8,336 bases of DNA from Scatomonas sp963649395 (lineage in GTDB: Bacteria > Bacillota > Clostridia > Lachnospirales > Lachnospiraceae): assembly GCA_963649395.1 (NCBI GenBank), contig CAVJHW010000113.1:1-8336 (forward strand). The letters run 5' to 3'. The position numbers and the translations under genes are program-made. Below are positions 1 to 6,882 of the stretch, in pieces. How positions within the stretch are numbered: the stretch's first letter is position 1; each line of letters starts with the position of its first letter. The notes beneath the pieces are model-generated. The model searched no databases, was not told the origin of the DNA, and saw only the letters and a program-made list of their open reading frames with translations.

Positions 1-80
1 ATCCTCTGCTGCGCAAGATGGTTCGCGGAGGCAAGCTGGGACGTAAGACCGGAATCGGCTTCTATGATTATAGCAAGTAA
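1..80 (+). CDS. hbd: 3-hydroxybutyryl-CoA dehydrogenase, C-terminal end (partial)
   Basis: Only the last 25 codons are present, read from position 3 to a TAA at 78-80; the rest lies before the window. The tail reads PLLRKMVRGGKLGRKTGIGF followed by YDYSK. The G-R-K-[TS]-G-x-G-F-Y-x-Y pattern is the usual C-terminal end of the bacterial 3-hydroxyacyl-CoA dehydrogenase family. This cytosolic enzyme interconverts acetoacetyl-CoA and 3-hydroxybutyryl-CoA with NAD(P)H in butyrate synthesis. The next gene, butyryl-CoA dehydrogenase, starts 20 bp later on the same strand, which is the common clostridial order hbd-bcd-etfB-etfA. The assignment rests on a short tail plus context. Confidence 0.85.
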   Translation, partial: PLLRKMVRGGKLGRKTGIGFYDYSK

Positions 81-100
81 GAAATAGTGGAGGAAAAGAC

Positions 101-1252
101 ATGGATTTCGCATTGGACAAGAAACATGAGATGGCGAGAACTCTTTTCAGAGAGTTTGCCGAGAAAGAAGTAAAGCCTCTTGCACAGGAAGTGGATGAAA
201 CAGAAGTATTTCCCCGTGCAACGGTGGACAAGCTGGCGAAATACGGCTTCCTGGGTATTCCGGTACCCAAGGAGTACGGCGGACAGGGCTGTGATCCCCT
301 GACCTATGCAATGTGCGTAGAGGAGCTGGCTAAGGTATGCGGTACTACCGCAGTTATCGTATCTGCCCATACCTCTCTGTGCATTGACCCCATCCTGACC
401 TACGGAACCGAAGACCAGAAGAAGAAGTACGTTCCGGCTCTGGCCAAGGGAGAGAAGCTGGGTGCTTTCGGTCTGACCGAGCCCGGCGCAGGTACAGATG
501 CTCAGGGTCAGCAGACCAAGGCAGTCCTGGACGGCGACGAGTGGGTACTGAATGGCTCCAAATGCTTTATTACCAACGGTAAAGAGGCTGACGTATATAT
601 TGTTATCGCAGTAACCGGAATCATCGAGAAGAAGGGACGCAAGATTAAGGAGATCTCTTCCTTTATCGTTGAAAAAGGTACTCCGGGCTTCACCTTCGGA
701 ACCAAGGAGAAGAAGATGGGTATCCGTGGTTCTTCTACCTACGAGCTGATCTTCACGGATTGCCGTATTCCCAAGGAGAATCTCCTGGGACAGCAGGGCA
801 AGGGCTTCAACATTGCCATGCATACTCTGGATGGCGGCCGTATCGGAATTGCCGCTCAGGCTCTGGGTCTGGCAGAGGGCGCTCTGGAAGCCACCATTAA
901 GTATGTAAAGGAAAGAAAGCAGTTTGGCCGTTCCATTGCCCAGTTCCAGAATACCCAGTTCCAGCTGGCTGATATGGCAACCAAGGTGGAAGCGGCTCAG
1001 ATGCTGGTTTACAAGGCAGCTATGGCTAAGGCTACCCAGAAGGTATACAGTGTAGAGGCCGCCAAGGCTAAGCTGTATGCTGCAGAGGTTGCTATGGAGG
1101 TGACTACCAAGGCTGTTCAGCTTCACGGCGGATATGGTTACATCCGTGAGTACGATGTAGAGCGTATGATGCGTGATGCCAAGATCACCGAGATTTACGA
1201 GGGAACTTCCGAAGTGCAGCGTATGGTTATTTCTGGAAATATTTTGAAATAA
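101..1252 (+). CDS. bcd: butyryl-CoA dehydrogenase (short-chain acyl-CoA dehydrogenase)
   Basis: This is a complete 383-residue FAD-dependent acyl-CoA dehydrogenase, the normal length for the clostridial enzyme. It catalyses crotonyl-CoA reduction to butyryl-CoA and works with EtfAB encoded directly downstream. Visible family features are the FAD/substrate-binding stretch GAFGLTEPGAGTD (residues 121-133), the RKQFGRSIAQFQ helix (272-283), QLHGGYGYIREY (340-351), and the C-terminal IYEGTSEVQR. In that last motif Glu367 is the catalytic base, the same number as in the Megasphaera elsdenii enzyme as I recall it. The start is ATG 101, preceded by GGAGGA at 89-94. Substrate chain length is inferred from operon context; sequence alone would also allow a generic short-chain acyl-CoA dehydrogenase. 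The gene has no promoter of its own and is presumably expressed from upstream of hbd. Confidence 0.95.
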   Translation: MDFALDKKHEMARTLFREFAEKEVKPLAQEVDETEVFPRATVDKLAKYGFLGIPVPKEYGGQGCDPLTYAMCVEELAKVCGTTAVIVSAHTSLCIDPILTYGTEDQKKKYVPALAKGEKLGAFGLTEPGAGTDAQGQQTKAVLDGDEWVLNGSKCFITNGKEADVYIVIAVTGIIEKKGRKIKEISSFIVEKGTPGFTFGTKEKKMGIRGSSTYELIFTDCRIPKENLLGQQGKGFNIAMHTLDGGRIGIAAQALGLAEGALEATIKYVKERKQFGRSIAQFQNTQFQLADMATKVEAAQMLVYKAAMAKATQKVYSVEAAKAKLYAAEVAMEVTTKAVQLHGGYGYIREYDVERMMRDAKITEIYEGTSEVQRMVISGNILK

Positions 1253-1267
1253 GAGGAGGTAGGAACC

Positions 1268-2050
1268 GTGAAAATAGTTGTTTGTGTAAAACAGGTACCG
1301 GATACCAAGGGTGGCGTTCAGTTTAACCCGGACGGTACGTTGAATCGGGCAGCAATGCTTGCAATCATGAACCCGGATGACAAGGCCGGACTGGAGGCTG
1401 CCCTGAGACTGAAGGATCAGTACGGCGCAGAGGTTACCGTAATCACCATGGGACTTCCCAAGGCTACCGATGTGCTTCGTGAGGCCCTGGCTATGGGAGC
1501 TGACAAGGGAATCCTGGTAACGGACCGTGTACTGGGCGGTGCTGACACCTGGGCTACCTCTCAGACCATCGCAGCAGCCATCCGCAACCTGGAATATGAT
1601 CTTATCATCACCGGCCGTCAGGCTATCGACGGTGATACCGCCCAGGTTGGACCTCAGATCTCTGAGCATCTGGGAATCCCGGTGATCTCCTATGCCCAGA
1701 ATCTGAAGATTGAGGGCGACAGCGTGATCGTTGAGCGCCAATATGAGGACAGATATCATGTGGTAAAGGCTCAGATGCCTTGCCTGATCACTGCTCTTTC
1801 TGAATTAAATGAGCCCCGTTATATGACCCCCGGCGGAATCTTTGATGCCTGTGATGCAGAGATCACTACCTGGGGAAGAGCAGATCTGAAAGATCTGGAT
1901 GATGCCAACATTGGTCTTAAGGGTTCTCCCACCAAGATCGCTAAGGCTTCCGATAAGGTACGTAAGGGTGCAGGTGAGACCTTTACCCTGGATCCGGAAG
2001 CAGGAGCAGCGTATCTGCTGGAGAAACTGCAGGAAAAACACATCATTTAA
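1268..2050 (+). CDS. etfB: electron transfer flavoprotein, beta subunit
   Basis: This 260-residue EtfB begins MKIVVCVKQVPDT, the standard N-terminus of the family. Other landmarks are VTDRVLGGADTWATS (84-98), the nucleotide/flavin-binding loop DGDTAQVGP (121-129), and the ETF-beta signature region spanning 155-176 (VERQYED...KAQMPCLITA). With EtfA it forms the heterodimer that takes electrons from NADH. In butyrate-forming clostridia it bifurcates them to Bcd/crotonyl-CoA and ferredoxin. The start codon is GTG at 1268, chosen because it gives the canonical N-terminus and lies just after a strong GAGGAGGT at 1253-1260. That ribosome site abuts the bcd stop codon, so the genes are tightly linked in one transcript. 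Bifurcation rather than simple electron transfer is inferred from context. Confidence 0.95.
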   Translation: MKIVVCVKQVPDTKGGVQFNPDGTLNRAAMLAIMNPDDKAGLEAALRLKDQYGAEVTVITMGLPKATDVLREALAMGADKGILVTDRVLGGADTWATSQTIAAAIRNLEYDLIITGRQAIDGDTAQVGPQISEHLGIPVISYAQNLKIEGDSVIVERQYEDRYHVVKAQMPCLITALSELNEPRYMTPGGIFDACDAEITTWGRADLKDLDDANIGLKGSPTKIAKASDKVRKGAGETFTLDPEAGAAYLLEKLQEKHII

Positions 2051-2068
2051 TAAAGGCGGTGAATAGGA

Positions 2069-3112
2069 ATGAATTTGGAAGAATATAAGGGCGTATTTGT
2101 CTTTGCACAGCAGGTGGACAACCAGTTAAGCGGCATCGCATTCGAATTGCTGGGAAAAGCCAAAGATCTGGCCAAAGACCTGGATACTAATGTAACCGCT
2201 GTCCTCATCGGAAGCGGGGTAAAAGAACTGTCCGATCAGCTGGCAGCCTATGGCGCTGACAGAGTGATCGTTGTAGATGATCCGGAATTGAAGGAATATA
2301 GAACAGAGCCCTATACCCATGCTCTGTCATCTGTCATCAATGAGTTCAAGCCGGAGATCATGCTGGTAGGAGCTACTGCCATCGGCCGTGACTTAGGCCC
2401 CAGAGTTTCCGCACGTGTGGCTACCGGTCTGACGGCAGACTGTACCCAGCTGGATATCGGTGATTTCCCCCTGGTGGCCAGAGAGGGCCAGGAGCAGAAG
2501 CACAATCAGCTGCTGATGACCCGTCCCGCCTTCGGCGGCAATACCATCGCCACCATCGCATGCCCCAACAACCGTCCCCAGATGGCAACGGTACGTCCCG
2601 GCGTTATGCAGAAGATCACTCCCATCGAGGGAGCCAAGGCTGAGGTAGTAGAATACAACCCCGGATTCACCCCGGACAACAAGTATGTGGAGATCCTGGA
2701 CATCGTGAAGTCCGTTACCGATACCGTAGACATCATGGATGCCAAGATCCTGGTATCCGGCGGCCGTGGTCTGGGAAGTCCGGAGAACTTCAAGATTCTG
2801 GAAGACCTGGCAGAGGCCATCGGCGGAGAGGTAAGCTGCTCCCGTGCCGTGGTAGATTCCGGCTGGAAGCCCAAGGATCTGCAGGTAGGACAGACCGGTA
2901 AGACCGTTCGTCCTCAGGTATACTTCGCAATCGGTATTTCCGGTGCTATCCAGCACGTAGCCGGTATGGAAGAGTCCGATCTGATCATCGCCATCAACAA
3001 GGACGAGACAGCTCCCATCTTCGAAGTAGCTGACTATGGCCTGGTAGGGGATCTGAACAAGATCGTTCCCAAGCTGACCGAGCTTATCAAGGCCAACAAG
3101 AAAGCCAACTAA
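2069..3112 (+). CDS. etfA: electron transfer flavoprotein, alpha subunit
   Basis: This 347-residue EtfA completes the Bcd-EtfAB complex. The N-terminal half (about 1-200) is the alpha/beta domain with GATAIGRDLGPRVSARVATG at 101-120. The C-terminal half is the FAD-binding domain, with VSGGRGL (229-235), GQTGKTVRP (274-282), GISGAIQH (289-296), and the run from AINKD (308) through APIFEVADYGLVGDL (315-329), which together are the ETF-alpha signature. No N-terminal ferredoxin domain is fused, unlike some longer clostridial EtfA proteins. ATG 2069 follows AAAGGCGGTG at 2053-2062. It is the last gene of the operon: a hairpin terminator begins 17 bp after the stop. The next gene is convergent. Confidence 0.95.
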   Translation: MNLEEYKGVFVFAQQVDNQLSGIAFELLGKAKDLAKDLDTNVTAVLIGSGVKELSDQLAAYGADRVIVVDDPELKEYRTEPYTHALSSVINEFKPEIMLVGATAIGRDLGPRVSARVATGLTADCTQLDIGDFPLVAREGQEQKHNQLLMTRPAFGGNTIATIACPNNRPQMATVRPGVMQKITPIEGAKAEVVEYNPGFTPDNKYVEILDIVKSVTDTVDIMDAKILVSGGRGLGSPENFKILEDLAEAIGGEVSCSRAVVDSGWKPKDLQVGQTGKTVRPQVYFAIGISGAIQHVAGMEESDLIIAINKDETAPIFEVADYGLVGDLNKIVPKLTELIKANKKAN

Positions 3113-3129
3113 AGCATCTAATAAGACAT

Positions 3130-3175
3130 AGAAAGCCCCGCCCGCAGAGAGTTTTCTCAACGGGCGGGGCTTTCT
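3130..3175. terminator. bidirectional intrinsic terminator after etfA
   Basis: A perfect 15-bp stem pairs 3130-3144 (AGAAAGCCCCGCCCG) with 3161-3175 around a 16-nt loop. Inside the loop, GAGA (3147-3150) can pair with TCTC (3155-3158), giving a two-tier hairpin. The outer base pairs are A/T, so a T-rich end is available in both directions. It sits between the etfA stop and the end of the convergent small gene (3226) and can serve both. A near-identical copy lies at 3741-3784. Confidence 0.9.
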
Positions 3176-3225
3176 ATGGACAGCTAAATCTCACGGCACT
3201 TTTGCATCTTCATGCATTCTGGTTT

Positions 3226-3582
3226 TTAATATTCTCCATACGGTTCAAAATACGTCACATGTTCGATCCTATCACCATTTATCTGGTATTTAAAAAAGAA
3301 AATCTCTATAATGCTCCCCTTTTTTAAGTTATATATATCCACCTTTTCAAAACACGCCGGGTCGCATTGTAGACTAATAATAGAATCCTCTTCAAATAGG
3401 GATGAAGCAAACGTTTTTACACTAATTTCATGAGCTTCTCTGTTTATCTCTTGAATAATACCTCTTGCAGAATCCATGGGTAAAGCATCACTTTTATCTT
3501 CTCTTCCACACTTCGTAGTAGAAAAGAGTAGAAAGCAAATAGCAGCAATAAAAACGATCGCTATTATTATTTTTTTAACCAT
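3226..3582 (-). CDS. small membrane-anchored protein of unknown function
   Basis: This 118-residue protein matches no family I can name. Residues 1-4 are MVKK, followed by a hydrophobic helix of about 17 residues (IIIAIVFIAAICFLLFS), so it is either N-terminally membrane-anchored or secreted. Cys25 follows this segment, but STTKC is a poor lipobox (Lys at -1), so lipoprotein modification is doubtful. The remaining ~85 residues alternate hydrophobic and polar positions (GIIQEINREAHEISVKTF, LKKGSIIEIFFFKYQ, DRIEHVTYFEPYGEY). That suggests a small beta-rich, possibly OB-like domain, which is only an inference. The start at 3582 is preceded by AAAGGCGGTG about 11 nt upstream, the same ribosome-site string used by etfA. 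It has its own promoter and is visibly AT-richer than both neighbouring operons, so it may have been acquired separately. Confidence 0.75.
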   Translation of the reverse strand: MVKKIIIAIVFIAAICFLLFSTTKCGREDKSDALPMDSARGIIQEINREAHEISVKTFASSLFEEDSIISLQCDPACFEKVDIYNLKKGSIIEIFFFKYQINGDRIEHVTYFEPYGEY

Positions 3583-3638
3583 TCTCTTCTCTGCACCGCC
3601 TTTCCGGTGGTTTTTAAATGGTCTACCAGATCACTCTT

Positions 3639-3667
3639 ATTTTAACTTAAATTCCAAGGCTTATCAA
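3639..3667 (-). promoter_or_regulatory. sigma-A-type promoter for the small membrane protein gene
   Basis: Read on the - strand there is TTGATA (3662-3667), a 17-bp spacer (3645-3661), and TAAAAT (3639-3644). Each hexamer is one mismatch or nearly so from TTGACA/TATAAT, with ideal spacing. The expected transcription start near 3632 gives a leader of about 50 nt to the ATG at 3582. The rest of 3583-3740 shows no gene. Confidence 0.65.
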
Positions 3668-3740
3668 GGGCCGCGGCTTGTTTTACGGACAATTAAAAAC
3701 TCCGCTGTGCTGGACTGTGTCATACGCAACGGAGGAAATG

Positions 3741-3784
3741 CAAAACCCCGCCCGTAGGGAGTTTTCTCAAGGGGCGGGGTTTTG
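3741..3784. terminator. bidirectional intrinsic terminator after xylulokinase
   Basis: A 13-bp stem pairs 3741-3753 (CAAAACCCCGCCC) with 3772-3784 (GGGCGGGGTTTTG). The loop contains a second small stem, GGGA (3757-3760) with TCTC (3765-3768), using one G-T pair. On the - strand it lies 15 bp past the xylulokinase stop codon and ends in TTTT, so it terminates the sugar operon. It repeats the etfA terminator (38 of 45 positions identical by hand alignment, same orientation). Confidence 0.88.
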
Positions 3785-3799
3785 TGTCTCTTTCGATAT

Positions 3800-5257
3800 T
3801 TAAAAAAGATTTTTCAATGTAGGATAGAGGGTACGGAATTTCTGATACTTCTCCTCGTACTTGGCAACAAGCTGAGGTTCCGGGTCAAGGCTTTCGGTGA
3901 CCTTGACGATGGCCTCCGCTGCGGCTTCTACATTAGGATATTCTCCGCAGCCTACAGCTGCCAGCATGGCTCCTCCCAGGGAGGGGCCTTCCTCAATGGC
4001 TGGAACGTCGATGGTGAGGTTCATGACGTTGGCCATAATCTTCTTCCAGAGGGGGCTCTTGGCGCCACCGCCGCAGATCTTGGAACGCTGGATGTTCAAG
4101 CCTAGGCTTCTGGCTACCTCCAAGGAATCCCTAAGACCGAAGGCTACTCCCTCCAGGACTGCCTGGGTCATATCCGCCCGGCTGGTGTCCATACGCATGC
4201 CCAGGAAGACGGCTCTGGCATTGGGGTCATTGTGAGGGGAACGTTCTCCCATCAGATAAGGCAGATAGAAGACATCATTTTCCCCCAGCTTCTGAATCTG
4301 GGTCTGTTCCTCGGCATAGTGGTCGGTATGCAGGATGTCTTCGCACCACCACTTGTTGCAGGAGGCAGCGCTGAGCATGCAGCCCATCAGGTGGTAGTGG
4401 CCATCTGCGTGGGCGAAGGAGTGGAGGGCGTTGTGCTCGTCTACTCCGAAGGTGTCGCTGGAGATGAAAATGGTTCCGGAGGTTCCCAGGGAGAGATTAC
4501 ACCTTCCATTTCCTACCGTTCCGGTTCCTACGGCGGCAGCAGCATTGTCTCCGGCTCCGGCAATGATTTTCACGGATTTGGGGAAACCCAGCTGGTCAGC
4601 TAATTCCGGCTTCAGACTACCCACCACCTGATAGCTCTCATAGAGGGTGGGAAGCTGGTTTTCCGTAATCCGGCAGATCTCCAGCATCTGGGAGGACCAT
4701 TTCCGATTCTTCACATCCAACAGAAGCATGCCGGAGGCGTCAGACAGGTCCGTGCAGAAGCTGCCGCTGAGGCGGTAGGCCAGATAGTCCTTGGGCAGCA
4801 TGATCTTCTTGATTTGCTTGAACTTGTCGGGCTCATGCTTAGCCATCCACAGGATCTTGGGGGCCGTGAAGCCTGCAAAGGCAATGTTGGCTGTGTAGGA
4901 GGAGAGAAGGTCCTTGCCGATGACATTGTTGAGATAGTCTGTCTCCTCTGTCGTTCGCCCATCGTTCCAGAGGATGGCGGGACGGATCACCTGATCCTGG
5001 TCATCCAAGGTGACCAGACCATGCATCTGGCCGCCGAAGCTGATGCCGCCGATCTGACTCTTGTCGATGTCAGCCGTCAGATACTTCAGCCCCAGGAAGG
5101 ACTGGTCATACCAGTCCTCCGGGTTTTGCTCGGACCATCCGGGATGGGGAAAATACAGGGGATAGTCACGGCTGACGGTTTTGACGATGGTGCCGTCTGT
5201 CTCCATGAGGAGAAGCTTTACAGCAGAGGTCCCCAGGTCAATTCCTATATAATACAT
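3800..5257 (-). CDS. xylB: xylulokinase (FGGY-family carbohydrate kinase)
   Basis: This 485-residue FGGY kinase has the usual length for xylulokinase. The N-terminal actin-like fold opens MYYIGIDLGTSAVKLLLME (phosphate-1 loop). GGQMHG (75-80) and WNDGR (97-101) are substrate-side motifs typical of XylB. GAGDN (234-238) carries the likely catalytic base Asp237. NLSLGTSGT (254-262), YLPYLMGERSPHNDP (331-345), and the FGGY signature region starting GGGAKSPLWKKIMANVMN (397-414) complete the C-terminal ATP domain. It phosphorylates a ketose, most likely D-xylulose to xylulose 5-phosphate for the pentose phosphate/phosphoketolase routes; related ketoses such as ribulose or fuculose cannot be excluded. 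I chose ATG 5257 over an upstream in-frame ATG at 5323. ATG 5257 starts the conserved domain directly and has AAAGGAGAT 6 nt upstream (5264-5272), whereas the longer form would run into the preceding gene. It is the last gene of the operon, 22 bp after the isomerase-family gene. Confidence 0.92.
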   Translation of the reverse strand: MYYIGIDLGTSAVKLLLMETDGTIVKTVSRDYPLYFPHPGWSEQNPEDWYDQSFLGLKYLTADIDKSQIGGISFGGQMHGLVTLDDQDQVIRPAILWNDGRTTEETDYLNNVIGKDLLSSYTANIAFAGFTAPKILWMAKHEPDKFKQIKKIMLPKDYLAYRLSGSFCTDLSDASGMLLLDVKNRKWSSQMLEICRITENQLPTLYESYQVVGSLKPELADQLGFPKSVKIIAGAGDNAAAAVGTGTVGNGRCNLSLGTSGTIFISSDTFGVDEHNALHSFAHADGHYHLMGCMLSAASCNKWWCEDILHTDHYAEEQTQIQKLGENDVFYLPYLMGERSPHNDPNARAVFLGMRMDTSRADMTQAVLEGVAFGLRDSLEVARSLGLNIQRSKICGGGAKSPLWKKIMANVMNLTIDVPAIEEGPSLGGAMLAAVGCGEYPNVEAAAEAIVKVTESLDPEPQLVAKYEEKYQKFRTLYPTLKNLF

Positions 5258-5279
5258 GGAAATATCTCCTTTCTTCTCC

Positions 5280-6779
5280 TTAGCAGAAGGGATTCTCTCC
5301 CGGATAACGGTCGTTGGCGGCATGATTGAAGCCGATCTCCCCTACCGGAACGCCTAAATATTTGAAGACCTCATAGAGAGCCTTGCCATGATGGCCGAAG
5401 GCAACAGCGCCGTGATGGGGATAGTTACCCTCAATCAGGACATGACGATAGAAGCGTCCCATTTCCGGAATGGCGAAGATTCCGATGGCGCCGAAGGACC
5501 GGGTATGCACCGGCAATACCTCTCCCTGGGCCACGTAAGCCCGAAGGATATTGTCGGAGGTGCTTTGCAGACGGAAGAAGGTGATATCTCCCGGCACGAT
5601 CTCGCCCTCCAAAGTACCCTGGGTGACCTCCTCCGGCAGGGATCTGGCCATGATGAATTGGTACTTCATCTCGCAGAAGGCCAGCTTCTGGCTGGCAGTG
5701 TTGCCGCAGTGGAAGCCCATGAAGGTATCCTTCAAGGTATAGTTGAACTTGCCCTTGATGTCCTCCTCATAGAGATCCTTGGGAACCGAATTGTTGATAT
5801 CCAGCAGGGTTACGATATCTTGGCTGACACAGGTTCCAATATACTCACTGAGGGCACCATAGATGTCTACCTCGCAGGATACGGGAATGCCCTGGGCGGT
5901 GAGACGGCTGTTGACATAGCAGGGTACGAAGCCAAACTGGGTCTGGAAGGCAGGCCAGCATTTACCGGCCAGGGCCACATATTTGCGATAACCCTTGTGA
6001 TCCTGTACCCAATCCTTGAGAGTCAGTTCATATTGCGCCAGCTTGGGCAGAATCTCCGGCTTCTTGTTGCCTTCTCCCAGCTCTGCTGCCATATCTTTCA
6101 CCACATCGGGGATGCGGGGGTCATTGTCATGCTTATGATAGGCCTCGAAGAGATCCAGCTCAGAATTCTCCTCAATCTCCACACCCAGGTTATAGAGCTG
6201 CTTGATGGGAGCATTGCAAGCCAGGAAGTTCAGGGGTCTGGGACCGAAGCTGATGATCTTCAGGTTGGACAGACCAAGAACGGCACGGGCGATAGGCAGA
6301 AATTCGTGGATCATGTCAGCACAATCCTGGGCGTCCCCTACAGGATACTCGGGAATATAGGCGTGAATATTGCGAAGCTTCAGATTGTAGCTGGCATTGA
6401 GCATACCGCAATAGGCATCTCCGCGGCCGCCTACCAGGTTGTTGCCGCTTTCCTCAGCAGCTGCCACGAACATCTTGGGTCCGTCGAAGTGTTTTGCCAG
6501 CAGAGTCTCGGAGATTTCCGGACCAAAGTTGCCCAGGTAAACGCAGAGGGCATTACAGCCGGCCTTCTGGATATCCTCCAGAGCCTGTACCATATGAATC
6601 TCACTCTCTACGATACAGATGGGGCACTCGTAGATAGAATCTGCGCCGTACTTGGCGGTATAGGCGTCAATCAGAGCCTTCCGACGATTCACCGACAGAT
6701 CCTCCGGGAAACAGTCTCTGCTGACAGCAACAACGCCGATTTTAATGGATGGAATGTTGTTCAATAAGGTATTTTCCAT
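5280..6779 (-). CDS. L-fucose isomerase-family protein (sugar aldose-ketose isomerase)
   Basis: This 499-residue protein is of the L-fucose/L-arabinose isomerase superfamily, shorter than classical FucI (about 590). These cytosolic Mn-dependent enzymes convert an aldose to its ketose. The N-terminal Rossmann-like part begins around IKIGVVAVSRDCFPEDL (12-28). A conserved FGPRPLNFLACNAPIKQL lies at 178-195. Candidate metal ligands by analogy with FucI are Glu303 in SCEVDIYGALSEY, Asp327 in VTLLDINNS, and a His in NYPHHGAVAFGHHG (452-465). FHCGN (356-360) is another conserved-looking site. I chose ATG 6779 (MENTLLNN), which is preceded by GGAGG, over an in-frame ATG at 6854 that would add 25 unconserved residues. 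With the downstream ketose kinase it forms an isomerase-kinase pair. The substrate is unresolved: L-fucose, D-arabinose or another pentose are all possible, and no aldolase or transporter is nearby. Confidence 0.85.
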   Translation of the reverse strand: MENTLLNNIPSIKIGVVAVSRDCFPEDLSVNRRKALIDAYTAKYGADSIYECPICIVESEIHMVQALEDIQKAGCNALCVYLGNFGPEISETLLAKHFDGPKMFVAAAEESGNNLVGGRGDAYCGMLNASYNLKLRNIHAYIPEYPVGDAQDCADMIHEFLPIARAVLGLSNLKIISFGPRPLNFLACNAPIKQLYNLGVEIEENSELDLFEAYHKHDNDPRIPDVVKDMAAELGEGNKKPEILPKLAQYELTLKDWVQDHKGYRKYVALAGKCWPAFQTQFGFVPCYVNSRLTAQGIPVSCEVDIYGALSEYIGTCVSQDIVTLLDINNSVPKDLYEEDIKGKFNYTLKDTFMGFHCGNTASQKLAFCEMKYQFIMARSLPEEVTQGTLEGEIVPGDITFFRLQSTSDNILRAYVAQGEVLPVHTRSFGAIGIFAIPEMGRFYRHVLIEGNYPHHGAVAFGHHGKALYEVFKYLGVPVGEIGFNHAANDRYPGENPFC

Positions 6780-6780
6780 T

Positions 6781-6803
6781 GTTTGGTATCCTCCGTTTGG
6801 TAT
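6781..6803 (-). repeat. direct repeat flanking the isomerase ribosome binding site
   Basis: GTTTGGTAT occurs at 6781-6789 and again at 6795-6803, separated by CCTCC (6790-6794). In the mRNA this reads ATACCAAAC-GGAGG-ATACCAAAC-A-AUG, so the Shine-Dalgarno core is framed exactly by two identical 9-mers. The GGAGG makes the 6779 start convincing. The repeat itself may be chance or a regulator/RNA-binding site. Confidence 0.55.
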
Positions 6804-6824
6804 GTTGGGGTTTCGAGGCAGGGA

Positions 6825-6836
6825 CAAGAGCTCTTG
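6825..6836. repeat. 12-bp perfect palindrome in the operon's internal gap
   Basis: CAAGAGCTCTTG is a perfect 12-bp palindrome inside the 103-bp gap between the DUF4867 gene and the isomerase-family gene. The gap is long compared with the 22 bp between the next two genes and holds no ORF. The palindrome has no spacer, so it is a poor RNA hairpin; a protein-binding site is possible but unproven. Confidence 0.4.
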
Positions 6837-6882
6837 GGGAAAAGTATCTGCCACCGCCTCCTATGAGTAACTATGGATTGGT

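Noticed and set aside
68..1759. 563-codon open frame on the - strand opposite bcd and etfB
   Set aside because: It is the shadow of two well-recognised + strand genes with biased codon use; the translation has no domain character and no ribosome site.
2393..3160. 255-codon open frame on the - strand opposite etfA
   Set aside because: Shadow of etfA whose start lies inside the terminator hairpin; low-complexity L/G-rich translation.
5388..6767. 459-codon open frame on the + strand opposite the isomerase-family gene
   Set aside because: Shadow frame; the - strand frame carries recognisable isomerase motifs, a ribosome site and operon context.
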